A stretch of 64,000 nt of DNA from Rhodococcus sp. Leaf278 (GTDB taxonomy: Bacteria > Actinomycetota > Actinomycetes > Mycobacteriales > Mycobacteriaceae). Under the pieces are notes generated by a model. The model was not told where the DNA came from. It made no database searches and saw only the letters and a list, made by a program, of their open reading frames with translations. Shown here in pieces: positions 1 to 9,309 of the stretch. The stretch covers positions 1 through 64,000 of the forward strand of contig NZ_LMRR01000006.1 of the NCBI RefSeq assembly GCF_001426085.1. Reading direction: 5' to 3'. Numbering within the stretch: the first letter of the stretch is position 1; every line of letters starts with the position of its first letter. A program made the position numbers and the translations under genes.

Positions 1-598
1 GCAGTGCCGCCGACCTCTCGGCTGTCGTCGACCCCCGCTCGAGTGCTTTCGCTTCGAGCTTCTCGGCGTAGAGTCTTCCGCGATCGGCCGCGTCCTGGTC
101 GAGGTCTTTCAGTACCACCTCGATGCCGGCCTTGGCGCACACGTAGGCGATCGCGGCACCCATCATTCCGGCCCCGATCACCGCCACGCTCCGGGCGGTG
201 AACGTGTCGTGCCCGGCCGGCCGTGACGTGCCGCGCCGGATGGTCTGCATGTCGAAGAAGAACGCACGAATCATGTTCTGCGCCACTCGATCGGTCATCA
301 GAGAGACGAAGTAGCGGGTCTCGATACGATCCGCAGTGTCCACGTCGACGGTCGCGCACTCCGCTGCGGCGGCGAGGATAGCCCTCGGTGCAGGAGCGGG
401 TGCACCCTTGAGCTGCTTACGGAGCAATGCCGTTGCAGCAAGGAGATTCTGAGCGACGGCAGGGTCGGTGGGCCCGCCGCCGGGAATCTCGAAACCCTTG
501 ACGTCCCAGGGCTGCACTGCCGACGGGTTCTCGGCAATCCATGCCTTCGCTGCCGGAATCAACGCGTCGACATCGGGAGGGTTGGCGTCGACGAACCA
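1..598 (-). pseudogene. FadB-like 3-hydroxyacyl-CoA dehydrogenase, 5'-truncated remnant
   Basis: A minus-strand frame is open from about 598 through the left edge without stops. It reads from the linker after a crotonase domain (WDVKGFEIPGGGP) into the NAD-binding fold of 3-hydroxyacyl-CoA dehydrogenase (VIGAGMMGAAIAYVCAKAG), as in the bifunctional alpha subunit of the fatty-acid oxidation complex. That family carries about 190-200 more N-terminal residues, the enoyl-CoA hydratase domain. Here the sequence stops matching near 598, where it meets a cyclase gene on the other strand, and no start codon is seen. The C-terminus lies beyond the window. Best read as a broken gene at a rearrangement point. 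The family is fairly certain; loss of function is inferred. Confidence 0.75.
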
Positions 599-1344
599 AT
601 CCCGTACACACGATGCTCGACACGGGTACCGACGCCGTCACCGGAATCCAAGGCTTCCCGCACGGAATCGGTGGTGCCGACGACGTCGTCTCGATGCCGC
701 TGCAGTGCTCGACTCAATGGGACGGACTCGGGCACATCTTCGACCACGGTGTGGCATGGAACGGCCGGCCGGCGGAGAAGGTCGTCACCAGCCTCGGGGA
801 CGGTGTCACCGGCATCGAGACGGTCGCCAACGGAATCGTCGGTCGCGGAGTGCTGTTGGATGTGGGCCGGCAGTTCGGTGAGAACGGAGAATTGCCCGAC
901 GGGTTCGCGATCACCACCGAGCACCTGACGGACACGATTGCCGCACAGGGAAACAGCTCAGAGATCCGTCTCGGCGACATGGTGTTGGTTCGGACCGGCC
1001 AACTCAGTCGCACTCGACGGGACGGCTGGGGTGACTACGCCGGGGGAGCAGCCCCCGGTCTGTCCTTCACCACCGCGGATTGGTTGCACGACAGCCAGAT
1101 CGCGGCGATCGCGACCGACACCTGGGGCTTCGAGGTTCGTCCGAACGAATTCGATGTCGCGTTTCAGCCTTTGCATCAGGTGGCAATTCCGAACATCGGG
1201 TTGTTCCTGGGCGAGATGTGGGATCTCGACGCGCTCGGCGACGACTGCGCGGCGGACGGCATCTACGAGTTCTTTCTCACCGCCGCACCGATTCCGGTGA
1301 CCGGTGCGGTGGGCGCGCCGGTCAATCCAATTGCGGTGAAGTAG
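598..1344 (+). pseudogene. Cyclase-family (PF04199) hydrolase, N-terminally truncated
   Basis: Recognisable cyclase/kynurenine-formamidase-like sequence starts at NPVHTM (598) and runs to the stop at 1344. It includes the metal-site segment STQWDGLGHIF and the late segment GEMWDLDAL typical of actinobacterial cyclase-family proteins. These proteins normally have about 70 more residues at the N-terminus (a WG..D..GALN-type region), which are missing. An ATG at 541 is in frame, but the 19 codons it would add are antisense to the neighbouring FadB-like fragment and are unlikely to be native. Metal-binding residues remain, so a short product is possible, but a truncated gene is the simplest reading. 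Confidence 0.75.
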
Positions 1345-1354
1345 GGTCGGATCG

Positions 1355-2284
1355 TTACCCGACGTCGGTGGCCGAGTCCGCTGCGCGAACGACGATGTCG
1401 CGTAGAAAGATGTGCTCCGGATCGCGGTCGTAGATGGGATGCCACCACATCGTCTCGACCAGTTCGTTCACCTCGACCGGACATGCCATGGTCCGCACGC
1501 CCGACGTCGAGGGTAGAAGGCGCGCAAGCCTTTCTTGAAGCAGCGCAATGCGTTTGCTGCCGGCAACGAGGTCGGGAATCGTGAGGAAGCTTTCGGTCAC
1601 CACCTGAACGTTCGGCTCGATGCCGAGCATCCGCAATTGTCGGTCCGCGGGCGTGGCGGCCGATGGGCCATGGAACACCACGGCCCAGGGAGAGTTCTTC
1701 AAGTCGTCGACGCTCAATGTGGGACCGATGTCGTCGTTGTCCGAGGACACGATCATCACCCAGCGATCGTGATACAGATCGCGGTGCGGTAGATCGGTGA
1801 CCACACCGTGCGGCACGAGCATCAAATCACTACTCACCAAAGTATGTTCGACCCGGGCGACCAGGTCAGGACTGGTCGGGCGAAAGCGCAGCCGGGCACG
1901 CGGCGCTGCCTCGGCAAAGAGGCCCGCCAGGGTTTTGCCCAAGACGGTGATTCCGTAATCACTGACCAAGATGCTGAACTCACGTGTCGACTCCTGCGGG
2001 CTGAACTCGGGTCGAGCAGGGAAGACCCGCTCGACGCCGTCCAGGGCCAGACCGGCGCGTTGGCGAAGTTCGGCAGCCAGCGGGGTCAGGTGATACTCGT
2101 TGCCGACCCGGTACAAAAGCTCGTCGTCGAAGTGTCGTCGCAGTCGCGCCAGTGCCGCTGACAGGGCGGGTTGGCTCAAGTTCAGTTGTCGCGCTGCGTT
2201 GGTGACGCTCATGTGCTGAAGAAGGGCGTCGAGCGAGACCAACAAATTCAGGTCGAGAGTCGCGACGCTCGTCACCTTTCGCAC
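1355..2284 (-). CDS. LysR-family transcriptional regulator (NodD/PcpR-like)
   Basis: 309 residues, normal length for the family. The N-terminal winged helix-turn-helix (about residues 12-70) includes TNAARQLNLSQPALSAALARL. A periplasmic-binding-protein-like co-inducer domain follows (about 95-300). It ends 10 bp from the stop of the convergent cyclase remnant and lies 122 bp downstream of an esterase gene on the same strand. LysR proteins usually regulate a divergent neighbour; none is intact here, so its original target may have been lost with the rearrangement to its left, or it may act on the esterase operon. The inducer is unknown. Confidence 0.9.
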   Translation of the reverse strand: MRKVTSVATLDLNLLVSLDALLQHMSVTNAARQLNLSQPALSAALARLRRHFDDELLYRVGNEYHLTPLAAELRQRAGLALDGVERVFPARPEFSPQESTREFSILVSDYGITVLGKTLAGLFAEAAPRARLRFRPTSPDLVARVEHTLVSSDLMLVPHGVVTDLPHRDLYHDRWVMIVSSDNDDIGPTLSVDDLKNSPWAVVFHGPSAATPADRQLRMLGIEPNVQVVTESFLTIPDLVAGSKRIALLQERLARLLPSTSGVRTMACPVEVNELVETMWWHPIYDRDPEHIFLRDIVVRAADSATDVG

Positions 2285-2406
2285 CGGCCGAGCATAGCCC
2301 TTTGTGGTGTGTCCGTGTCGACGCGCTATGCGCTGAATCGACCGATGTCGGTAACGTCATCAGTTCCTACTGTCCGGTCCTCGACGCAGACATTTTCCCC
2401 GAAAAG

Positions 2407-3345
2407 TTACAGGGCTTTGATGACTCGAAGTCGATCCTCGGTGGACCGGCGACTCACCGCGGCCTCGGGCGCGATCCACTCGAATGCGTGCGGGGCGCCT
2501 GTTCGTACGTGTAGCTCGCACGGCACTCCGGCACGAAGCAAGCCCAGCGCATAGTCGATACTTTCGTCCCGAAATATGTCGAGGTCTCCAACATCGATGA
2601 AGGTCGGTGCCAGATCGAAGAAATCTTCGAGATGTGAGGGAGAGGAGAGCGGCGACACATCTACTCCCTCGGGAAGTAGCGCGTTCCATCCCGTGAAGTT
2701 GTCGTCGTATGTCCACGTCGCGGTCACCGTCAGATGGGGATCCGGCAGGAGGTTACGTGAATCGAGCATGGGATAGATCAGGATCTGTCGTGCCAGCGCT
2801 ATGCCGTTGTCTCGCGCAAGGATTGCGACGCCGGCGGCCACACCGCCGCCTCCGCTATCGCCCATGATTGCGATGCGTTCGGGGTCGACACCGAACGCTT
2901 CCGCCTCGTGCACGAGCCATGAGAGTGCGGTGTACACGTCCTTCACTGGAGTATCACCGGTCACCTCCGGTGCCAGGCGATAGTCGACGGACAGAAACGC
3001 CACACCGGTGAGCTGGGCATAGTGAGCGATGACGGGGTCGTACAGATCGACCGAACCGCTGATCATTCCGCCGCCGTGCGCGTACACGACCGCACTGGTG
3101 CTCACCCGATCGTCCGGGAGATACCAACGCGCGGCGATGGGAACGCCGTCGTCTCCTTCGACCACGACATCCGACCGCCTCACGGAGGTGCTGTCCGGTA
3201 GTTTGCCGTGGTCGATCGCGAGGGTCGCGTCGATGACAGTTCGCAGCGTCATGGCATCGCCTCGCTCGGTCGCGGGTACGACGCCCGATGCTGCGGCGGC
3301 CACCTGCATAGCCGCCGCTACCTCACTGTCGAGAGCAATAGCCAT
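2407..3345 (-). CDS. Alpha/beta-hydrolase esterase of the hormone-sensitive-lipase (GDSAG-type) family
   Basis: 312 residues. The oxyanion-hole motif HGGG is at residues 90-93, the nucleophile Ser164 lies in GDSGGGG, the acid is Asp256 or Asp260 in DLDIFRD, and the catalytic histidine is His286 in PHAFEW. There is no signal peptide, so a cytoplasmic carboxylesterase is expected. The start has an AGGAG about 9 nt upstream. It begins 53 bp after the stop of the kinase/PLP-enzyme gene on the same strand and is probably the last gene of the 9194-to-2407 operon, where it could remove an ester group from the imported substrate. The substrate is not evident. Confidence 0.88.
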   Translation of the reverse strand: MAIALDSEVAAAMQVAAAASGVVPATERGDAMTLRTVIDATLAIDHGKLPDSTSVRRSDVVVEGDDGVPIAARWYLPDDRVSTSAVVYAHGGGMISGSVDLYDPVIAHYAQLTGVAFLSVDYRLAPEVTGDTPVKDVYTALSWLVHEAEAFGVDPERIAIMGDSGGGGVAAGVAILARDNGIALARQILIYPMLDSRNLLPDPHLTVTATWTYDDNFTGWNALLPEGVDVSPLSSPSHLEDFFDLAPTFIDVGDLDIFRDESIDYALGLLRAGVPCELHVRTGAPHAFEWIAPEAAVSRRSTEDRLRVIKAL

Positions 3346-3398
3346 CTGCGTGTTCTCCTGCCGAATGTCGAGTCGCTCGCGCTACGGGGGGACTCGCC

Positions 3399-6284
3399 TC
3401 ACCAACCCGTGGTCAGGACTCTGTCCAACGAGTCGACGAAGTAGTCGACCGATTCCTTCGAGACGCACAGCGGGGGCTTGATCTTGAGCACGTTCTGGTA
3501 GTCGCCGGTGGGTTGCATGATCACTCCGAGTTCGAGAAGCCGGTTGCAGATGGCCTCGGTTTCCTCGGTGGCGGGCTCGAGGGTGGTGTGGTCACGGATG
3601 AATTCGAGTCCCAGGTACAGACCCGATCCGTGCACGGTGCCCACGATCGGATGTTCAGCGGCGAGGGCTTGCAATCGAGACTTCAGGTGGCCACCGACCA
3701 CGCGCGCGTTCTCCTGCAGACCCTCCTGCTGGATGACATCGAGCACGGCGAGGCCGATCACCGACGACACCGGGGACCCGCCCGTGGACGAGAAGAAGTA
3801 GCCGCCGGTGCGATAGCGGTCGGCGATCTTTCGCGAGGTCACCACGACGCCGACGGGTTGGCCGCTGCCGATCGATTTCGCGACCGCCACGACGTCGGGA
3901 ATCGCCTGCTGCTGCTGGAAGCCCCAGAACCATTCGCCGAGTCGGCCGTAACCGACCTGCACCTCGTCGGAGATCGCAAGGCCACCGTGCTTGCGGACTG
4001 CGGCGTACACCTGCTGGAGGTAGCCGCCCGGAAGGGCGACACCTCCGGCGTTGCCGAAGTAGGACTCGGCGATGAACCCGGCGGGGAGAGTGCCTGCCGC
4101 GGCCAGGTCGTCGATGAACTGCACGGCCTCGGGGGCGTAGCGGGCCGCGTCGTCACCGCGGTGCTTACCGCGGTAGGAATTCGCGGCGTCGACCGTGTGC
4201 ACCCAATCCGGTCGGGTGGCAAGGGCATTGGGGTTGTCTGCTATCGAGGTCGAGACGGCGTCGCTGGCAAAGGTCCACCCGTGGTAGGCCTCCTTCATGG
4301 CCACGATATCGGTACGTCCGGTCGCGGCCATCGCGATGCGGATGGCGAGATCGGTTGCCTCCGAACCGGAGTTGACGAAGAACACGGTGTCGAGCTCGTC
4401 GGGAAGGGTTGCAGTGATGCGTTCTGCGAACTCGGTGATGGCGCGATAGTTGAAGCGCGAGTTGGTGTTCAGCAGGTGCATCTGCCGATTCGCCGCCGCT
4501 ATCACCTTCGGGTGGGCATGGCCGACGGAGGCGACGTTGTTGACCATGTCGAGGTAGACCCGACCGTCGACGTCGGCAAGGTACTCACGCCATCCACGCT
4601 CGATACGGGGAGGCTCCGCGTAGTAGTGCTCCTGGACCTCGGCGAGCAGTCGTTCGCGGCGCTCGAGGGTGTCGTCCTCGGGAGCGAGGACGGTAGCGGG
4701 TAGCCCGAGAACCGGGGCCGGGTCACCGGCGAGTACCGACCACCCGTGGGCGTACGAGGGTTCGACACGCAGTGGTATCGGCCCCGAGTTCGCTCGGGTG
4801 AGCTGGACGTCGATCGGTGTGCGCGCCGGGAGCACAGGGGGATTCGCCGAGTTCGGCACTCCGACGAAGTGAACGGCGTCGTCACCGGACGTGACGGTGA
4901 TGCCGTCGTCGGTGTCCGTGGTGTAGCAGTCTGCAGGCACGTCGAGCGCGGTGTCCTGGGCGAGCCAGATGGTCAGCGCAGTGGGGATCGTGGCCGGCTC
5001 TGCGGGGGTTCGGCTGGGTCCTCCGGTGAGTCGAGCAGACCACGCAGGTGCCACCGCGGCGGGAGCGCCCGCATCGAGCGCGGCGAGCGCGGCGGCCGTC
5101 AGGGTGTGGCGGTCCAGCCAGCGTCCTTCGTCGTTGATGCTCGATGTGGTGCCCGCGTCGATGGACACGGCGTCGGACACACCGGCGACCAGTGGCGCAC
5201 CCTGCCATTCCGGGCGCGGCCGGGCAGCGAAACCCAGTGCTCGACGGATGGTTTCGGTCATCACGGCGCAGGACACCGACGCTGCTTGGGTGAGGACGCG
5301 GAATTCGCGATCCAGCGCGGCGTCGGCGTACGAGTTCCCGGCGTCGAGGCGTACCTGCTGGCGGCCGCTGAGTACCAGGACCACTCCGCGCAGGGTGACC
5401 AAGGGCCACAGTGCCTCGATCTCGTTCTCGCTCAGCGGACGCGCGGCATGGAAGGCGCGGATGGCAGGCAGAGAGTCGACCGGCGCGAAACCGTCGTGGT
5501 GTAGCAGCGAGGACAAGGTCACTGCGATTTCGTTGACCGCCCACGACGCACTGACGTCGCCGAAGTCGATGACGGCGTCGGGGAGTGCCCCGGGTGTCGT
5601 CGGTGCGAGAACGTTGTCGTCGGTGATGTCGAAGTGACCGAGCTGCACGGGCAGGTCGGCCGACACCGAATGCAACTGATGCATCGCCGATGCGGTGACC
5701 TCGGTGACGAATGCGCTGACATCGGGGTCCGGCTCGTCGGGCAACAGTGTTGCGATGACGCGATCGGCATGGCGCAGATCCCATTGCAGCACCCGGCCCG
5801 ACGCGGGGTGGTTGACATCGGAGAGCGCGACGCTGACCTTGCCGGCGAGCTCGCCCAGCCGTGCGGCCGTGGCGGGGGAGAGATAGTTCGAGCCCATCAG
5901 CGTTGTGCCCGAGATGAATTCGATGACCCGGCCGTGGATGCGCCCCTGCGAGGAGTTCCACCAGGCAGACATCGGTCCGCGTGGGCCGATGACCACCTTC
6001 GGGGTACGCAGCGTCGGCTCTCGCTGGGCGACGATGCTCGCCGCGAGGTCCTGCAACTCGATCTCGGACTCGCTGAACACCGGGTTGCTGAGCTTGAGGA
6101 CGCCGATCGGGGCACCGCTGTCGATGTCGCGGACCACGAAGTTCTGGTCCTGTTGGCTGCCGAGTTCGGTGAGGGTGCATGCCAATCCGAAGTTCTCGTC
6201 CATCAGTCGACGAACCTCGTCGGACTCGAGGGTCGGCGTCGGCAGCTCGGGCTGCGCGAAGAAGTCGAACACGGTGTCAGACAT
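3399..6284 (-). CDS. Bifunctional APH-type kinase / class III PLP-dependent aminotransferase-fold enzyme (putative phospholyase)
   Basis: 961 residues with two catalytic domains. Residues about 30-330 are an aminoglycoside-phosphotransferase/choline-kinase-like fold: Lys64, the catalytic loop HFDITDDN (Asp219, Asn224) and the metal motif DFGD at 240-243. A less conserved linker covers about 430-540. Residues about 555-961 are a class III aminotransferase fold with PLP lysine Lys803 in AVAKSIGSGQPVG. In animals the separate relatives are hydroxylysine kinase (AGPHD1) and the AGXT2L phospholyases, which eliminate phosphate and ammonia from O-phospho amino alcohols. A kinase plus phospholyase for an amino alcohol is the best inference. 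The ATG at 6284 was chosen over upstream starts because it overlaps the previous stop by 8 bp, a coupling seen elsewhere here, and because the sequence upstream is not conserved-looking. Confidence 0.88.
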   Translation of the reverse strand: MSDTVFDFFAQPELPTPTLESDEVRRLMDENFGLACTLTELGSQQDQNFVVRDIDSGAPIGVLKLSNPVFSESEIELQDLAASIVAQREPTLRTPKVVIGPRGPMSAWWNSSQGRIHGRVIEFISGTTLMGSNYLSPATAARLGELAGKVSVALSDVNHPASGRVLQWDLRHADRVIATLLPDEPDPDVSAFVTEVTASAMHQLHSVSADLPVQLGHFDITDDNVLAPTTPGALPDAVIDFGDVSASWAVNEIAVTLSSLLHHDGFAPVDSLPAIRAFHAARPLSENEIEALWPLVTLRGVVLVLSGRQQVRLDAGNSYADAALDREFRVLTQAASVSCAVMTETIRRALGFAARPRPEWQGAPLVAGVSDAVSIDAGTTSSINDEGRWLDRHTLTAAALAALDAGAPAAVAPAWSARLTGGPSRTPAEPATIPTALTIWLAQDTALDVPADCYTTDTDDGITVTSGDDAVHFVGVPNSANPPVLPARTPIDVQLTRANSGPIPLRVEPSYAHGWSVLAGDPAPVLGLPATVLAPEDDTLERRERLLAEVQEHYYAEPPRIERGWREYLADVDGRVYLDMVNNVASVGHAHPKVIAAANRQMHLLNTNSRFNYRAITEFAERITATLPDELDTVFFVNSGSEATDLAIRIAMAATGRTDIVAMKEAYHGWTFASDAVSTSIADNPNALATRPDWVHTVDAANSYRGKHRGDDAARYAPEAVQFIDDLAAAGTLPAGFIAESYFGNAGGVALPGGYLQQVYAAVRKHGGLAISDEVQVGYGRLGEWFWGFQQQQAIPDVVAVAKSIGSGQPVGVVVTSRKIADRYRTGGYFFSSTGGSPVSSVIGLAVLDVIQQEGLQENARVVGGHLKSRLQALAAEHPIVGTVHGSGLYLGLEFIRDHTTLEPATEETEAICNRLLELGVIMQPTGDYQNVLKIKPPLCVSKESVDYFVDSLDRVLTTGW

Positions 6285-7956
6285 GGGTTTCCTCGGTCTC
6301 ATTCTCGAACACGGTCTCTTTCTCGAACACGGTCCTGCCGCCGACGATGGTGCGCGCGACGGATACAGCCAACAGAGTGCTTCCATCGAGCACATCGCCG
6401 TCCAGAACGACGAGATCGGCGTACAGGCCGGGTTGCACTCGACCGACGCGCGAATCGGCATCGAAGGACGCGGCGGAATCGAATGTCGCGTGGCGGAGGG
6501 CAGCGTCGAGGGGTACCGCGAACTGCGGTTCGTTCGGTGGTAGCGAGTGGTCGGTGGCCGAGCGTCTCGTGGTGGCGATGTAGAGATTCGCCAATGCTTC
6601 GTGGGGCGCAGTCGGGGCATCGGTACCGAATGCCAGGCGGGCCCCCGCAGCGGTGAACAGCGTCCACGGATAGCCACGTTCGACACGGTCGTCACCCAGT
6701 TGTGTGCGCCAATTGGGTTGAATCGCAGGATCGGAGTGCACGGGCTGCACCGACGCCGTGATACCCAGTCGAGCCATCCGGTCGGGTGTCTGCTCGCTGA
6801 CTATTTCGAGGTGTTCGAGCCGCGGTCGTCGGTCCCATGTGGGATTGACGTCGATCATGGACTCGAGAACGTCGAGGGCCATGTCACTGGCCAGATCGCC
6901 GATCGCGTGGATCGCCAGACGCAGTCGGGCAGCATCGGCGGCAACGACAACGGGCAGAAGCGCCTCGGCGCTCCACAGCAGGTCTCCGTTGGTGCCGTTG
7001 GCGTACGGGTAGTTCAATGCTGCGGTGCACGCGTCGATCACGCCGTCGAGGACGAGCTTGATACCGACGAGCTCGAGCCACGGTGTCGGGTCGTTTCGCA
7101 GCTCGAGAACCCGGTTCACCTGGTCCAGATTGCGCTGCGCGTCGCCGGTGTCGATCACGAGCCAATGCGCCGCGACACGGACGGGCAGCCGGCCTCCCGA
7201 GCGCTCCGCAACGCTGCGCAGCGCGCGCCAGCCGTCTTCGTCCATGCCCATGTCGACGACCGAGGTGACCCCGGCCGCGGCGAACGCGTCGAGCGCCAGC
7301 TCTATGTGTCGCTCCCGATCCTGGTCCGAGGTGACCGAAGACAGGTAGGCCCAACCCAATTCGTGCGCGGCGCGCTCGTACAACATTCCGGCTGGGGAGC
7401 CGTCGGGGAGGCGCGAGATCCGACCACCGGCCGGATCGGTTGTCGCCGTGTCGATTCCCATGGCCTCGAGTGCAGCGGTATTGACCCAGATCGAGTGCAT
7501 GTCGTTGGAGTCGAGGAAAACTGGAATGTCCGAGACGACCTCGTCGAGCATGGCTGCGGTGGGTTCACCGTCGATGGCATCGAAGAGCCAGCCGCGGCCA
7601 CGCAGCATGGTCGCGTCGGGTCCGAGGGATTGCCGCGCCTCGACCAGCCGTCGCCTGATTTCGGTGAGATCGCCTGCGTCGGTGAGGGCTACGCTGCTCA
7701 GCCCGGCTCCGAGCCAGAGCAGGTGCACGTGCGAGTCGACGAATCCGGGGAGGACGAATCGGCCTTCGAGATCCTCTGTCACGTCGGCGGACGCCGCATG
7801 CGCGGTGCCGGGCAGGTGCACCTCGGCGATGCGGTCGCCCTCGATCAGCACGGAGTCGGCCTCGGCCAGGGTGCCGTCGGCGACGGCCTCCAGGGTGCCG
7901 GAGGAGCTGAGAATCCTGCCGTTCACCAGTGCCGTGCGAGCGGTGGGGGTAGTCAT
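6277..7956 (-). CDS. YtcJ-type amidohydrolase
   Basis: 559 residues of the amidohydrolase superfamily, YtcJ/N-substituted formamide deformylase-like group. A small beta-sandwich N-terminus leads to the metal motif FVDSHVHLL (His76, His78), then a TIM barrel with LAIHAIGD and RLEHLE histidine motifs and the late aspartate in FGTDAP. Members hydrolyse C-N bonds in amides or cyclic amides in the cytoplasm. It overlaps the MFS gene by 4 bp (ATGA) and the kinase/PLP gene by 8 bp, so the three are almost certainly cotranslated. The likely role is to release the amine that the downstream fusion enzyme processes; the substrate is unknown. Confidence 0.9.
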   Translation of the reverse strand: MTTPTARTALVNGRILSSSGTLEAVADGTLAEADSVLIEGDRIAEVHLPGTAHAASADVTEDLEGRFVLPGFVDSHVHLLWLGAGLSSVALTDAGDLTEIRRRLVEARQSLGPDATMLRGRGWLFDAIDGEPTAAMLDEVVSDIPVFLDSNDMHSIWVNTAALEAMGIDTATTDPAGGRISRLPDGSPAGMLYERAAHELGWAYLSSVTSDQDRERHIELALDAFAAAGVTSVVDMGMDEDGWRALRSVAERSGGRLPVRVAAHWLVIDTGDAQRNLDQVNRVLELRNDPTPWLELVGIKLVLDGVIDACTAALNYPYANGTNGDLLWSAEALLPVVVAADAARLRLAIHAIGDLASDMALDVLESMIDVNPTWDRRPRLEHLEIVSEQTPDRMARLGITASVQPVHSDPAIQPNWRTQLGDDRVERGYPWTLFTAAGARLAFGTDAPTAPHEALANLYIATTRRSATDHSLPPNEPQFAVPLDAALRHATFDSAASFDADSRVGRVQPGLYADLVVLDGDVLDGSTLLAVSVARTIVGGRTVFEKETVFENETEETHV

Positions 7957-9194
7957 CGAGATGTCTCCTGTTGTAGCGAATCCGAGTGCCGAGCGTTTTT
8001 TTCTGCTTGTTCGACGCGGGTGGACAGGCGTGCGACGAGAACGACCGGTACGACCAACACCCAACTGGTCACGCCCACCACCCAGCCGAAGGTGCTGTAG
8101 CCGAACGACTCCACGAGCCAACCGCCGAACGCGGGAGCGAAGCTGGTACCCACGAGATAGACACCGAGTGAGGGGCCCGAGAATCTGCCGTTGGCATCGA
8201 GGGCCGCCGCGGTGGCGATGAAGAACAGGAAGGCCGCCAGGTACACCGAGTTCCAGGCGACGAGCAGCACGCCGTACACCGTGGGATCGGTCGCGAGGGA
8301 TGTACCGAGTTTCAGGGCACCACCGACGACGAGAAGGACTGCCATCGGAAGTGCGCGCCCCACTCGGTCGCCGAGAAGGATGAGCACGAGAGCGGCGAAG
8401 AATCCTCCTGCGCTGGATGCGCTCAGAACCACGCCGAGAGCTGCGTCGCTCAACTGCGCATTGTCTGCTCCCATGGTGCCCGCGATCGCCCAGAGAGAAT
8501 CCTCGCTGATTGCCCACACCGCGTACATCACCAGCAAGAACATCCCGGCAACGGTGGTGCGCCGCGTGTCGACCGAGGTGGGTGACGGGGTCGTCCGTCG
8601 CATCGGTTCGGGTGAGTCGAGTACGGGTGCGGCGGGTAGCCAACCGGACGTCACCAGTAGGACGATCGCCAGACCGGCAACGAAGCCGTAGACACTGCCC
8701 AAGCCCACCCCGACGAGTGGAATGACGGCGAGGACGAGCGTCACGACGGCACGGTTGACGAGACCGTTTGCGGCCGACATCCTGTTCGGATTTCGCAGCG
8801 CCGCCAGTGCTGCACCGCTCGCCGCCAGTGCGCCACCGGCTCCCGCGCCTCCGACGATGACGCCGACGACGGTCGCAGTGGCACCGATCGGGAATGCGGC
8901 GACACCGAATCCGAGTGCCGTGACCACCAGACCGACTCGAGCTACCGCCACTCGCTGTGAGCCCTCGGCCAGCCGGGTCACCGCGATACAGGCCAGGGCG
9001 GTGGCGAGCAGCGAGCCCGTCATGATGGTTCCTGCCTCGGCGACGCTGACGCCGAGGGAGTCCTGAAGCGCGATCACCATGAAGGGCAACAGGTTTGCCG
9101 TCAGCAACCCCAGTACGGACATGCCGAACGTCGAGGTCCCTCGTCGAGTATCGAGCGGAAGCCGGGTGGCGTCGGGCGTCAGCGGAACGGTCAT
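7953..9194 (-). CDS. Major facilitator superfamily transporter
   Basis: 413 residues with about 12 hydrophobic segments and few charged residues outside the loops, typical of a 12-helix MFS permease in the cytoplasmic membrane. The start MTVPLTPD at 9194 was preferred over an upstream in-frame start because it has an AGG-type ribosome site (gaggcagctc) and because the longer version would cross the operator at 9235-9255. It is the first gene of the operon with the amidohydrolase, kinase/PLP fusion and esterase, and so probably imports their substrate. The closest functional class (drug exporter or nutrient importer) cannot be told from sequence alone. Confidence 0.88.
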   Translation of the reverse strand: MTVPLTPDATRLPLDTRRGTSTFGMSVLGLLTANLLPFMVIALQDSLGVSVAEAGTIMTGSLLATALACIAVTRLAEGSQRVAVARVGLVVTALGFGVAAFPIGATATVVGVIVGGAGAGGALAASGAALAALRNPNRMSAANGLVNRAVVTLVLAVIPLVGVGLGSVYGFVAGLAIVLLVTSGWLPAAPVLDSPEPMRRTTPSPTSVDTRRTTVAGMFLLVMYAVWAISEDSLWAIAGTMGADNAQLSDAALGVVLSASSAGGFFAALVLILLGDRVGRALPMAVLLVVGGALKLGTSLATDPTVYGVLLVAWNSVYLAAFLFFIATAAALDANGRFSGPSLGVYLVGTSFAPAFGGWLVESFGYSTFGWVVGVTSWVLVVPVVLVARLSTRVEQAEKNARHSDSLQQETSR

Positions 9195-9234
9195 GAGCTG
9201 CCTCGTTGTCAGTGGGCCGAACGCCCGGGTAGAT

Positions 9235-9255
9235 AAAACATACACTGTCGGTTTA
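9235..9255. promoter_or_regulatory. Operator A of the TetR at 11437
   Basis: A 21-bp imperfect palindrome centred on the C of ACACTGT at 9245, with flanks AAAAC and GTTTA. It is identical at 19 of 21 positions to the site at 11341-11361 beside the tetR gene. It lies 41-61 bp upstream of the MFS start codon, where a repressor would block the MFS-amidohydrolase-kinase/lyase operon. Confidence 0.65.
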
Positions 9256-9309
9256 ATTGGGGCCGGGCAATTCCGTAACCGGTCGCCGTCGAGGAACCCC
9301 CCCCCTTGC

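Noticed and set aside
3399..6695. Longer version of the kinase/PLP enzyme starting near 6695
   Set aside because: The extra 137 residues are the shadow of the amidohydrolase gene; the ATG at 6284 overlaps the upstream stop by 8 bp, as in other operons here.
6547..8100. Long plus-strand open frame of over 500 codons antisense to the amidohydrolase
   Set aside because: High-G+C shadow frame: its product has no recognisable motif and is arginine/valine/glycine-heavy, whereas the minus strand encodes a clear amidohydrolase.
9297..9305. Run of nine C residues near the amidase stop, possibly hiding a frameshift
   Set aside because: The amidase frame ends at 9310 before the run, and the MFS gene begins at 9194 beyond it, so no coding frame depends on its length.
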